From UBA2365 sp964594045 (lineage in GTDB: Bacteria > Bacteroidota > Bacteroidia > Chitinophagales > Saprospiraceae), in assembly GCA_964594045.1 (NCBI GenBank), contig CAZQKR010000004.1, positions 75,925 to 139,924 of the forward strand: 64,000 nucleotides of DNA. The letters run 5' to 3'. The position numbers and the translations under genes are program-made. Shown in pieces: positions 37,117 to 45,759 of the stretch. The notes under the pieces were generated by a model. That model was given only the letters and a program-made list of their open reading frames with translations. It searched no databases and was not told the DNA's origin. Every line of letters starts with the position of its first letter. Position 1 is the first letter of the stretch.

Positions 37117-38067
37117 TTAAAAAATATTGGAAGGTTTATTATCCATGAAAGACCTGATATTTGAAATGATCCCGTCCAGCAGCCTTTTCCTGGAAGCATG
37201 GGTCGCCCATGCCTGATGAGGGGAAATGATACAGTTTTTGATGCCAAAAAAAGGATGTTCCTTCGCAGGCGGTTCCTCGCACATCACATCCAGTCCGGCT
37301 CCGTAAATCAGACCGCTTTTCAGTGCTTCTGCGAGGTCTTCCTCATGGATGACCAGCCCTCTGGACGTATTGATCAAAATGGAAGTCGATTTCATTTTGC
37401 GGAAAACTTCCAGGTTGAACATACCTTTGTATTCAGGATAAAAGGGTATATGAATGCTCAGAAAATCTGATCTGCGGAGCAGTTCTTCAAATCCTGTAAA
37501 TTCCACACCTTGCATCTGATCACTTTCCGGGTGTCTGTGGTGTGCGATCACTTTCATGTTCATTGCGAGCGCAATCCGTGCAACTGCCTGTCCGGTTTTG
37601 CCAAAACCGAGAATTCCGAATGTATTTCCGGCCAGTTCCTGTATTGGCCTTCTCCAATATGTGAAATTGGGGCTTTGGCTCCAGATGCCTCTGTGCACCT
37701 CAAAACTATAGGTCTCGATCCGGTTGACCAGCGCCAGCAATAATGCAAAAACCTGCTGGGCAACTGAGTCAGTGCTGTAGCCGGCAACATTGTAGACCTG
37801 TATATTGCGATCCCTTGCAGCATGGATATCGATGTGATTATAACCTGTTGCCGCAACGCATATAGCTTTCAGCCCGGGCAGTGCCTGAATGGTTGAAGCG
37901 CTGAAAGGAACTTTGTTGGTGATGATGATGTCCGCATTTATGCTTCGTTCAATTACGAGCTCTGCCGGTGTACGGTCATATAAACACAGGTCTCCGCATT
38001 CATGTAATGCCTCCCAGCTGAGATCACCGGGATTGGTGGTATAGGCATCCAAAAAAACGATCTTCAT
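37117..38067 (-). CDS. D-isomer-specific 2-hydroxyacid dehydrogenase
   Basis: NAD(P)-dependent dehydrogenase of 316 residues from ATG 38067 (MKIVFLDAYTTNPGDLSWE); the frame is open 50 codons further, but an exact TACCTTTG box lies in between. N-terminal catalytic domain with VAATGYNHIDIHAARDRNI, then the Rossmann domain with GILGFGKTGQAVARIA, and the catalytic Arg in NTSRGLVIHEEDLAEAL, Glu in DVMCEEPP and His in SPHQAWAT. The pattern resembles glycerate dehydrogenase/hydroxypyruvate reductase more than lactate dehydrogenase, but the substrate is not certain. Convergent with the adhesin gene. Confidence 0.9.
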   Translation of the reverse strand: MKIVFLDAYTTNPGDLSWEALHECGDLCLYDRTPAELVIERSINADIIITNKVPFSASTIQALPGLKAICVAATGYNHIDIHAARDRNIQVYNVAGYSTDSVAQQVFALLLALVNRIETYSFEVHRGIWSQSPNFTYWRRPIQELAGNTFGILGFGKTGQAVARIALAMNMKVIAHHRHPESDQMQGVEFTGFEELLRRSDFLSIHIPFYPEYKGMFNLEVFRKMKSTSILINTSRGLVIHEEDLAEALKSGLIYGAGLDVMCEEPPAKEHPFFGIKNCIISPHQAWATHASRKRLLDGIISNIRSFMDNKPSNIF

Positions 38068-38108
38068 GGATTTCAAAGCTTTGTTTTTGTAAAAATCATA
38101 TCGATGAA

Positions 38109-38116
38109 CAAAGGTA
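38109..38116 (-). promoter_or_regulatory. -7 promoter box TACCTTTG
   Basis: Exact TAnnTTTG match on the minus strand, 41 bases before the dehydrogenase ATG at 38067; supports that start. Confidence 0.45.
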
Positions 38117-38347
38117 GTATTTATATCGTTAAAAAATATCATATTCAAATTTTCCGGATAATGAGCTCTCAATGTATTGTGTATCTGAAAATGCGCTGTT
38201 TTAATAAGCGAGTACAATGAATGCTTAGAGAAATCGTTAGTAACTGAATAAAAGTGAACTTATCCACGATAAGTATTTTAATTTTCCTGAACAGTCGAAA
38301 ATCTCAGGCTTGAAAAGCTTAATTCCTGAATAATTACAAATAAATTT

Positions 38348-38355
38348 TACTTTTG
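38348..38355 (+). promoter_or_regulatory. -7 promoter box TACTTTTG abutting the ybaB start
   Basis: Exact TAnnTTTG match that ends four bases (CAAA) before the ATG at 38360, predicting a transcription start at or next to the start codon. Confidence 0.45.
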
Positions 38356-38359
38356 CAAA

Positions 38360-38668
38360 ATGTTTGGAAATCCTTTGAAAAAAATCAGCGAACAGCAGGA
38401 GCAGCTTAAGCAGCAGCTTGACGCATACATTTTAAAAGAAACCAGCCCGGACGGTTTGTGTTCCTGTACCGTTTCAGGGTCTAAGAAAATTCTTGAAATC
38501 AAAATCAATCAGGATAAATCTGAAATTGAAGATTTTGGTCAACTGGAAAATGCTTTGGTTTCTGTTGTCAATCAGGCTATGGAAAAAGCTGATGTGAAAG
38601 TTGCCGAGCTGACCCGGAACGTTTTAAGCGATCTTCTGCCTCCCGGTTTTGAAAATTTATTCAAGTAA
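38360..38668 (+). CDS. YbaB/EbfC-family nucleoid-associated protein
   Basis: A 102-residue DNA-binding protein of the YbaB/EbfC fold, which forms dimers that bind DNA and help shape the nucleoid. Pattern: MFGNPLKKISEQQEQLKQQL (N-terminal helix), the beta-strand pair SCTVSGSKKILEIKINQD, then the C-terminal helices with ALVSVVNQAMEKADVKVAE. The usual neighbours dnaX and recR are absent; it is instead 12 bases ahead of a LamG surface protein. Length fits the family (about 100-110). Confidence 0.85.
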   Translation: MFGNPLKKISEQQEQLKQQLDAYILKETSPDGLCSCTVSGSKKILEIKINQDKSEIEDFGQLENALVSVVNQAMEKADVKVAELTRNVLSDLLPPGFENLFK

Positions 38669-38680
38669 TCAATTCATTTT

Positions 38681-39898
38681 ATGTTGAAGCATCTCAGAAT
38701 ATGGTCTGTTTTATTCACTTGGCTGTTTTTTGTTCCAGCAATTGAAGGTCAGATCACCAACCCGGTGATCAGCCTGGATTTCAATGATTGTCAGATCCGG
38801 GATAAAGGCATTCAGAATGCAGTGATACAGGTGGGCGGATTGCCTGATTGTGTCTGTGGTCTGGATGGCGATGCGATCGGTTTGAACGGGGTGGACAACT
38901 ACATTCATTTTGAGGACGGACTGAGTCATTTGTTCAGTAAGGATTTTACCATCAGTTTTTATGTCCGGATTGAGAATACTTCTGGTGTGGTGGACCTGCT
39001 GTCTTTCCACAAAACCTGCGTCAGGGATTCATCATTTACACTCAAGTATTTGCCCCAGATCAAACAATTCAGATTTGACATGGTGAAAAACCTGTCCAGG
39101 TCCACACAGATGCTTTTTCAGTTGGATGAAACCAGTTGCTGGCAGCACATCGTGATCACCAGAAAGGGATTTGATTACACGATCTATCTGAACGGAAAAC
39201 AGGTCAGTCAGACCAGGGCTGAAACGGATTACATTTACTCGCCTGTTGGCAGTTTTGCCATTTCAGACAGTCCTTGTCTGGGCACATCCGATGTCAGACT
39301 AAAAGGTGTTTTGGAAAACTTCCAGGTATTTGACAGGGCATTTATTGAACTGGATGTGAATTCACTGAATTTGCAGGCGGATCAGATCGTCAACAGAGAT
39401 ACGACACTTTTGCTCGGAGATCAGCTGCAAATCGAAATGGGACCAAGTTGTTACACAGCTTTTTGGTGGGACAATCAGTCAGACCTGAACGATCCGGATG
39501 CCTTTGAGCCGGTGATCAAGCCGACTGAAACAACCCTCTATACCGTTTATATCCGGAATGGTGATTGCATCGCGAGGGATTCCATCTCAATTTTTATTCA
39601 GGATCCGGATAAAGTTGACTGCAATCAGCTATTGTTGCCCAATACTTTTACACCCAACGGTGATAAGCTCAACGATGTTTTTGAGATCAGCAATAAGTAT
39701 ATCGTGGAAGACATCATGAGTTTTAATATTTTCAACAGACAGGGTGGGAGAGTGTTTTCAGGAACGGATAAGCACAGCTCCTGGGACGGTAATTACCTGG
39801 GCTCAAAGCTCAATCCGGAAAAATTTGCCTACATCATCGAATATACCTGCAAGGGAGAACAATATACCAAAAAAGGTACAGTCAGCCTGATCAGGTAA
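38681..39898 (+). CDS. Secreted LamG-domain protein with T9SS type B C-terminal domain
   Basis: A 405-residue secreted protein. Signal peptide 1-23 (PAIEGQ). A concanavalin/LamG-like domain at about 30-225 (SLDFNDCQIRDKG, AIGLNGVDNYIHFEDGLSHL, FTISFYVRIENT, WQHIVITRKGFDYTIYLNGKQVSQ), then an Ig-like stretch, and a gliding-motility type B sorting domain from about 320 (LLPNTFTPNGDKLNDVFEIS, FNIFNRQGGRVFSGTD, SSWDGNYLG). LamG domains usually bind glycans or matrix; no catalytic site is visible. It follows the YbaB-family gene by 12 bases, a surprising pairing that may only reflect read-through. Confidence 0.88.
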   Translation: MLKHLRIWSVLFTWLFFVPAIEGQITNPVISLDFNDCQIRDKGIQNAVIQVGGLPDCVCGLDGDAIGLNGVDNYIHFEDGLSHLFSKDFTISFYVRIENTSGVVDLLSFHKTCVRDSSFTLKYLPQIKQFRFDMVKNLSRSTQMLFQLDETSCWQHIVITRKGFDYTIYLNGKQVSQTRAETDYIYSPVGSFAISDSPCLGTSDVRLKGVLENFQVFDRAFIELDVNSLNLQADQIVNRDTTLLLGDQLQIEMGPSCYTAFWWDNQSDLNDPDAFEPVIKPTETTLYTVYIRNGDCIARDSISIFIQDPDKVDCNQLLLPNTFTPNGDKLNDVFEISNKYIVEDIMSFNIFNRQGGRVFSGTDKHSSWDGNYLGSKLNPEKFAYIIEYTCKGEQYTKKGTVSLIR

Positions 39899-39944
39899 AC
39901 TGACAACAGATCCGATTGTTTTTGGTGTTCAGTTTAAAACGACT

Positions 39945-42896
39945 TTACAATGCAATTGCCTTTATTGTCATTTCATAGCCATTGCTGAAGCTCAAGTTTA
40001 TGAAAACCAATCCTTTAAGCCCGGAAACAGCGACCAATTCAGACAGATCAATCATTCCATTATGCCGGGAAATGATATTTTCCATTGAACTCATTTGTTG
40101 TCCAAGCGCGTTCAATAATGTGATCCTTCTTAAAGATCCAGGTTCGGAGATTTTAAGAGAAGTGTTTTCAAAAAACGGATTAGGGATCAGTTTGATCTCT
40201 GAGTTATCCAAAGCGGAATTAAATGTCGAACTGCCACAATCTGTTTTGAATACCAATGGATCAGAAAAATCACCTTCCGTTTCAAGGCACAAGGCACTTA
40301 GTTCAAATAAATGATCAGTACATTCTTCCAGGCTATCCAGCAACACTTCATTTTCATACGTCAGGCCGTATTTCCATTCCGCGGCTTCTGCTTTTTTATA
40401 TCTGAACAGGTATTGCTGGGCATCTTCAACCGGTAACCAGATGATACTGGCCTTTTCCTGGTCAATAAAAACAGTGTCTATTGCAAAATTACCATTCAGG
40501 CAATCTGACCGGGCATGCAAAGCAACACAATAATCTTCGGTTTCACCAAATGGTACATCCAGACATGGATCGGTCGTATTATTGTAGAGCAATTTCACCC
40601 GTATCGTCGTGGTCCTGTCGGTGATGTTTTTGGGAATAGTGATCTCGCCCTCCACTTTTTCACCCGAACCTGAGACCAGGTCCAGCATCAATTCTTCTTC
40701 TGTCAATGAACCGTCGCCATCCAGGTCCAGGAACACCTTTATATATTCCTTGTATATGGTGCTGGAGATAAACCCCGGCCGGACTCCTATAGTGTACTTT
40801 TTACCCGACTCAAAAGTGTACGCGATCACATCATTGAAAATTTCATGACCTTTTGTGCCGCGACCTGAAGCATTGACAAAATCTCCGATAAAAAATGTAT
40901 CAATAAATTCAAAACTGTTGCTTCCTCCAAAACTGCACAGGGAATTGAATTCACAATCCCCGCATTCACCCCTCATCAGGAATACCGGTGAAAAAACAGT
41001 TTCCTCCTCATTTTTGCAAATGGTTTTATACCTGAAATAATACAGGGAACAGGTATCCAAAACCCCAAGACTGAATTCCGGTTCATTGAGCAGGGCAGTT
41101 TCCCAGTTCTTGTCACCAAACTTTTTATATTCAAGGACATATTGTTCTGCTGCAATCACATCGTCTAAGACCAGAGAATACGTGTTGTCTGACACTTCGG
41201 TTACATAGGAGGCCGGAAGGACACAACAGCCATCTGTGGTAAATGTAAATTCAAAGCTAAAAACTGAAGTTGTATCTACACAATTAGACCGCATCTTGAT
41301 TTTGTAGCTCGTACAATAGGAAAGGGTGTCGAAGATCAATTGATTCTGCACATTGAAAATTGTATCCCAATCAGTGGCATCTGCTTGTTTGAAAAGGACA
41401 TCAAAAGATTGCTGGGATTCGCTTTTTTCCCAGCTCAAAACTGCAGTATTCCCGCCAATGGAGTCTGTTTGAACCGAAAAGGGAAATGCACATCCGCTGC
41501 AAAGATTCTGCAGCATGGCGATCGGATTCATCGCGTTCAATCTGCCTCCGGTCACTGTTTTATCCTTGAGGCTTTCATTGGGAACGACTCCGTTCATTAT
41601 CAGGTCTTTGACGAAAAGCGCTGCTGCAGGCGGATTTTCCAACGCCAGATCCGACAACAGGTCACAATTCAGGCTGTAAAGCAAGGCAACCACGCCGGTT
41701 ACATGAGGTGTCGCCCCCGATGTCCCGCCAAAAGCAGTGTATGAATTGTTATTCGTCGTGGTGTAAGTACCTTGGCCATAAGAACCCAGGTCAATGGATT
41801 CCAGACCAAAACCTGCCTGATTGACCTTGGTGTCTGCGCGGCTGAGATTGGTAACGGTCAGTAAATAGTCGCTGGGACAGGAAGTTGGCATATCGCCCTG
41901 CAGATCCACATTGACATTGGTGTTGGCAGTTGCCCCGCAATTGAGGATCCCGACAGAGCCCAGTGTATCGTAAAATGCGCACCAGATGGGTGCATCCTCC
42001 CAGTTCAGGTAATCTGTTCCCCATGATGCATTGGTCGCAACCACAAATGCACCTTTTTCCCCTGCTGTTTCGTTGTAAAGTTTTCTCATTTTGTAAGGGT
42101 ATGCATACGACTCAAGCGCCTGGGATTCTGAACCGCCACCGCGGATGATCATCAGTTTGACATTCCAGTTGACTCCGCTCACGCCAATGCCGTTATTGCC
42201 TTTTGCACCAACTATACCTGCAACCGCCGTTCCGTGGGAGTTATTGTTGAAAATATTGTCGTCCAGTGTGTATACACTCCATCCGTAGTAGTCATCAGCG
42301 TAGCCGTTTTCATCATCGTCGATACCGTTTCCGGGAATTTCCCTGTAGTTCACCCACAGATTATCTCCGAAATCTTCATGGGATCCATCCATACCGCTGT
42401 CGATGATGCAGACAACTATGGTATCTCCATTGTTTGTCGATCCTCCTGTTGTGACCTCCCATGCCAGCTCCATATCCAGGTCAGCACCTTCTTTTCCTCC
42501 CTCAGATCCGTCATTGATGTATTGCCATTGGAGGTTGAACCTCGGGTCATCAGGGATCACTCTTTCGCTGATAAAATGGTCAAATTGTGCCAGTTTTACG
42601 TCCCTGTGGCCTCTGATCTCGGTCAGTAACCTGCTTTCATCCACCAGTTCCGGATCGAAATGAATGGCATGCACTGTCAACGGAGCAGTCGGAAGCTGAT
42701 GTATTTTAAATGCCGCATTTTTAACAGAGAAAACAGGCAAATCCCGGGTCAATGATCCGATCTCCTGACCTTCGTCCATCACTACGAGGATTTTTCCCGG
42801 TATATGCTTCGCTTTCTGACCTATGAGCGTGACCGAAAAAACCACATGAAAGATGAACATTATGGAAAATATATGAAAAAGTTTTTTGCCCGACAT
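39945..42896 (-). CDS. Secreted subtilisin-like (S8) protease with GEVED and T9SS type A domains
   Basis: A 983-residue exported serine protease. Signal peptide about 1-26, an N-terminal inhibitor-like propeptide (about 30-110), then a complete S8 catalytic domain: Asp166 in VCIIDSGMD, His221 in NNNSHGTAVAGI, oxyanion Asn289 in VATNASWGTD, Ser393 in GGTSGATPHVTG. After about 470 follow two fibronectin-III-like modules, a GEVED domain (FLDLDGDGSLTEEEL, FGETEDYCV), another FN3-like module and a T9SS type A sorting domain (IKLIPNPFFENTSLKI). It probably degrades extracellular protein. Single transcript, convergent with the LamG gene. Confidence 0.93.
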   Translation of the reverse strand: MSGKKLFHIFSIMFIFHVVFSVTLIGQKAKHIPGKILVVMDEGQEIGSLTRDLPVFSVKNAAFKIHQLPTAPLTVHAIHFDPELVDESRLLTEIRGHRDVKLAQFDHFISERVIPDDPRFNLQWQYINDGSEGGKEGADLDMELAWEVTTGGSTNNGDTIVVCIIDSGMDGSHEDFGDNLWVNYREIPGNGIDDDENGYADDYYGWSVYTLDDNIFNNNSHGTAVAGIVGAKGNNGIGVSGVNWNVKLMIIRGGGSESQALESYAYPYKMRKLYNETAGEKGAFVVATNASWGTDYLNWEDAPIWCAFYDTLGSVGILNCGATANTNVNVDLQGDMPTSCPSDYLLTVTNLSRADTKVNQAGFGLESIDLGSYGQGTYTTTNNNSYTAFGGTSGATPHVTGVVALLYSLNCDLLSDLALENPPAAALFVKDLIMNGVVPNESLKDKTVTGGRLNAMNPIAMLQNLCSGCAFPFSVQTDSIGGNTAVLSWEKSESQQSFDVLFKQADATDWDTIFNVQNQLIFDTLSYCTSYKIKMRSNCVDTTSVFSFEFTFTTDGCCVLPASYVTEVSDNTYSLVLDDVIAAEQYVLEYKKFGDKNWETALLNEPEFSLGVLDTCSLYYFRYKTICKNEEETVFSPVFLMRGECGDCEFNSLCSFGGSNSFEFIDTFFIGDFVNASGRGTKGHEIFNDVIAYTFESGKKYTIGVRPGFISSTIYKEYIKVFLDLDGDGSLTEEELMLDLVSGSGEKVEGEITIPKNITDRTTTIRVKLLYNNTTDPCLDVPFGETEDYCVALHARSDCLNGNFAIDTVFIDQEKASIIWLPVEDAQQYLFRYKKAEAAEWKYGLTYENEVLLDSLEECTDHLFELSALCLETEGDFSDPLVFKTDCGSSTFNSALDNSEIKLIPNPFFENTSLKISEPGSLRRITLLNALGQQMSSMENIISRHNGMIDLSELVAVSGLKGLVFINLSFSNGYEMTIKAIAL

Positions 42897-43143
42897 ATTT
42901 AAAACATTTATAATATCAGTTGTGCAGTAATTTTATACAATAATATTGGAAAATAAGCATTGTTAAAAGAATTTCTTGTCTTAATATGGTTTTTTTTCAA
43001 AGCCGGACAGTATCCGGATCAAAATCGGGAAAAATTTGGAAGGTAACATTTTTTTTGGCGACCTTTATTCCATATTTTATTTTGTGACATTGGGCGCGCT
43101 TTTGTCGGTAGCCGCTTTTTCTTCCGTAACAAGTTGTTTTATC

Positions 43144-43785
43144 ATGCAGATCATCATTGAAACCCAGACTTTTCCTCCCGTTAGTTTTTTTGCCAGGGCA
43201 ATTCGGGCAGAGAAAGTGCTTTTGGAATCTCATGAACATTACCAGAAAAGATCGCTGCGCAATAAATGCATCGTGCTGAGTGCCAACGGGCCGCAGGTCT
43301 TGACCATACCGCTGAAGAAAGGGAAAAATGAGCAGATGAAGATCAGCGATGTCAGGATTTCATATGATCAGAACTGGCCAGGGAAGTTTCAGAAACAGCT
43401 GCAGAGCGCATACGGTAAAAGTCCATTTTTCATGCATTATCAGGCAGAACTGTTCCGGATTCTGGGCTCTGGAGTTGACAGACTGATGGAGCTGAATGCC
43501 CTGTTATTGTCATTTATTGCAACAAAAGCAGGAATTGTTCTTGATCCTGGTCAAACGGAAGATTATCTGGAAAAATATTCAGGGAACTATTGTGACTTAC
43601 GCAATTGTTACACTCTTAAAGGAAGTTCCGTATCGGATCCGGCAGTGCGCTATCCGCAGGTTTTTGAACACAAATTTGGTTTCGTTCCGGGATTGAGCAT
43701 GCTTGATCTTTTATTCAATATGGGGAATGAATCTTTACAAATATTAAAACAATACGATTTTCAAGAAACAGGCTTATGCAGGTAA
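43144..43785 (+). CDS. WbqC-like family protein
   Basis: A 213-residue cytoplasmic protein from ATG 43144 (MQIIIETQTFPPVSFFARAI); a longer frame from 43036 adds a hydrophobic tail with no support. It matches the WbqC family pattern: SHEHYQKRSLRNKCIVLSANG, LTIPLKKGKNEQMKISDVRI, YDQNWPGKFQKQLQSAYGKSPFF with later FKH/FGFVPGLSMLDLLFNMG. In other bacteria WbqC-like genes often occur in polysaccharide clusters; the biochemical role is unsettled. The last 10 bases overlap the dynamin-like GTPase gene, so translation is coupled, which is an unusual partner. Confidence 0.85.
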   Translation: MQIIIETQTFPPVSFFARAIRAEKVLLESHEHYQKRSLRNKCIVLSANGPQVLTIPLKKGKNEQMKISDVRISYDQNWPGKFQKQLQSAYGKSPFFMHYQAELFRILGSGVDRLMELNALLLSFIATKAGIVLDPGQTEDYLEKYSGNYCDLRNCYTLKGSSVSDPAVRYPQVFEHKFGFVPGLSMLDLLFNMGNESLQILKQYDFQETGLCR

Positions 43786-45503
43786 CGAATGAAATTTATA
43801 ATGAGATCCGGCTGGATGTGGGCAAACACGGCAAAACGCTTCAGGGTCTGCTGGATTACGTACATTTTGAGGCTCAGAAAGAGACACTCAGCAGTGTACT
43901 GAGAAGGCTTGAAGAACCGTTCACCTTTGTGATCGTCGGTGAGGTAAAGTCGGGTAAAAGCTCTTTTATCAACGCTCTGCTTGCCCCGGGCAAAGAGATC
44001 TGCCGGGTTGCACCTTCACCCATGACGGATACCATTCAGCAGATCGTCTACGGTGAGAAGGAACACGAGGAATTCATTTCTGCATTTCTGAAAAAAATAT
44101 ATCAGCCCATAGACATACTGAGGGAGATCGCCATTGTGGATACACCCGGAACCAATACGATCATTGAACATCATCAGGAGATCACGGAAAGGTTTGTTCC
44201 CATGAGCGACCTGATCATTTTTGTTTTTGAAGCCAAAAATCCATACAGGATGTCGGCCTGGGATTTCTTTGATTTTATCCGTGATGACTGGCGCAAAAAA
44301 GTCATTTTTGTCCTTCAGCAAAAGGATCTCATGAATGAAAAAGACCTGGAGATCAATCTGGACGGTGTCCGGCAAAATGCGATCAGGAAAGGCATTCCTG
44401 AACCTGAAATATTTGCCGTTTCTGCCTTGCAGGAAATCGAAGGAAAAACGGAGCTAAGCGGTTATATCCCTCTGAGAGCATACATACAGAAGAACGTTAC
44501 AGGTGGGAAAGCACCCTTCAGGAAACTGATCATCAGTGTGGAAACACTCATGAATATCAACGAGAAACTGGATAAGGAGATGGATGTCAGAAGGTTGCAA
44601 CTGGATGCTGATAAGCTGTTCAGGGAAGATATCCAACTGACGCTGGATCAGCAGGAGAAACAGACGAATGAGCAGGTAGGTCTTTTGATCGAAAATGTGG
44701 TTTCCCGTTTTGACAGGATCACCTCGAAATACCATGAAATGCTGGATGACAGGCTGGCATTTGTGAATGTGTTCAAAAAGACCATACAGTCGATCTTCAA
44801 CAAAAAGGACAGCCTGAAGTTCTGGCTGGAACAGACGATGATCGGTATGGAAAGTGAATTGAGGGACGGAATGAGTTATAAGCTCAGTGAAGGTGTCAAA
44901 AATATCTCGGAAAATATCCAGTTCATGGTCAAAACCGTTGATACGAAGTTGCAGAAGAATGCTTCGATCCTCACATCCAACCAGGACATTTTCAGGGAAC
45001 TTGCAGACCGGAGGGCCAGTATTTTTGAAGAGCTGCAGGAGGCGTTCGCTGATTTTCTGAGGAAGGAAGAAAATTTTTACGACAAGGAACTGGTTGGAAC
45101 AGACAGGAGTTTTGCCCCGGATTTTGCCGCAGGCAGCGGAATTGCAGCGATCGGGATCATCCTGACGGCTTTGACCCAGGGTGCCATTTTTGACATCACC
45201 GGAGGTATTTTGACGACCCTGGGATTTGTTTTTGCAGGTGTGAGCATCGGGATCAAGCGAAAAAGGATCATGCAGAGTTTTCAACAGGCGATCAGTGAGT
45301 CCAGGCAGAAACTGCAGATTCACATCGACGATAAACTTCATCTTTACATCGCAGGTGTAAAAGCCAGGATCCTGCGCAATTTCCTGGAGTTTGACAATTA
45401 CCTGCTCAGGGAAACTGAAGATATCCGGAGTATTGGGGAAAGGCAGAAAAATATCGGTGATCAATTCTCCCGTATCCATCAAAAGTTGTCAGGTCTGGTC
45501 TGA
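43776..45503 (+). CDS. Bacterial dynamin-like GTPase
   Basis: A 575-residue large GTPase. N-terminal helix bundle, then a dynamin-type G domain: G1 GEVKSGKSSFINALL (55-69), G2 Thr in APSPMTDT, G3 DTPG (122-125), G4-like QQKD (181-184). Long helical stalk (about 210-445). At about 448-495 a hydrophobic paddle follows (GIAAIGIILTALTQGAIF and GILTTLGFVFAGVSIGI) ending in basic KRKR, the membrane-insertion region of bacterial dynamin-like proteins. It likely remodels or repairs membrane. It is single, whereas many bacterial dynamins occur in tandem pairs, and overlaps the WbqC-like gene. Confidence 0.9.
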   Translation: MQVTNEIYNEIRLDVGKHGKTLQGLLDYVHFEAQKETLSSVLRRLEEPFTFVIVGEVKSGKSSFINALLAPGKEICRVAPSPMTDTIQQIVYGEKEHEEFISAFLKKIYQPIDILREIAIVDTPGTNTIIEHHQEITERFVPMSDLIIFVFEAKNPYRMSAWDFFDFIRDDWRKKVIFVLQQKDLMNEKDLEINLDGVRQNAIRKGIPEPEIFAVSALQEIEGKTELSGYIPLRAYIQKNVTGGKAPFRKLIISVETLMNINEKLDKEMDVRRLQLDADKLFREDIQLTLDQQEKQTNEQVGLLIENVVSRFDRITSKYHEMLDDRLAFVNVFKKTIQSIFNKKDSLKFWLEQTMIGMESELRDGMSYKLSEGVKNISENIQFMVKTVDTKLQKNASILTSNQDIFRELADRRASIFEELQEAFADFLRKEENFYDKELVGTDRSFAPDFAAGSGIAAIGIILTALTQGAIFDITGGILTTLGFVFAGVSIGIKRKRIMQSFQQAISESRQKLQIHIDDKLHLYIAGVKARILRNFLEFDNYLLRETEDIRSIGERQKNIGDQFSRIHQKLSGLV

Positions 45504-45519
45504 TCTCTTAAAGGAATGT

Positions 45520-45550
45520 TAAAATGCGGGGAACAGACCAACGCATTTTA
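45520..45550 (+). terminator. Intergenic hairpin after the dynamin-like gene
   Basis: 9-bp stem TAAAATGCG (45520-45528) / CGCATTTTA (45542-45550), 13-base loop; no T-run beyond the stem, so termination is only likely. Confidence 0.4.
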
Positions 45551-45759
45551 CCGGGTCAGCGTCTTAAGGGGAAATCATAAAAAAGATCATTATGAAATTT
45601 TGGTTTTTTAGTGAGAGGTGTTTAGTCATTTAGTCTGATAACTTATGGGCTAATTGTGATCATCTTATTTTACCTCAGATGAATTTAGAAAAGGATGGTC
45701 TTCCAGCTAACAGGCAAAAATTCTGACAGGCTGAACGACCGATCAAAAAAAATACATAT

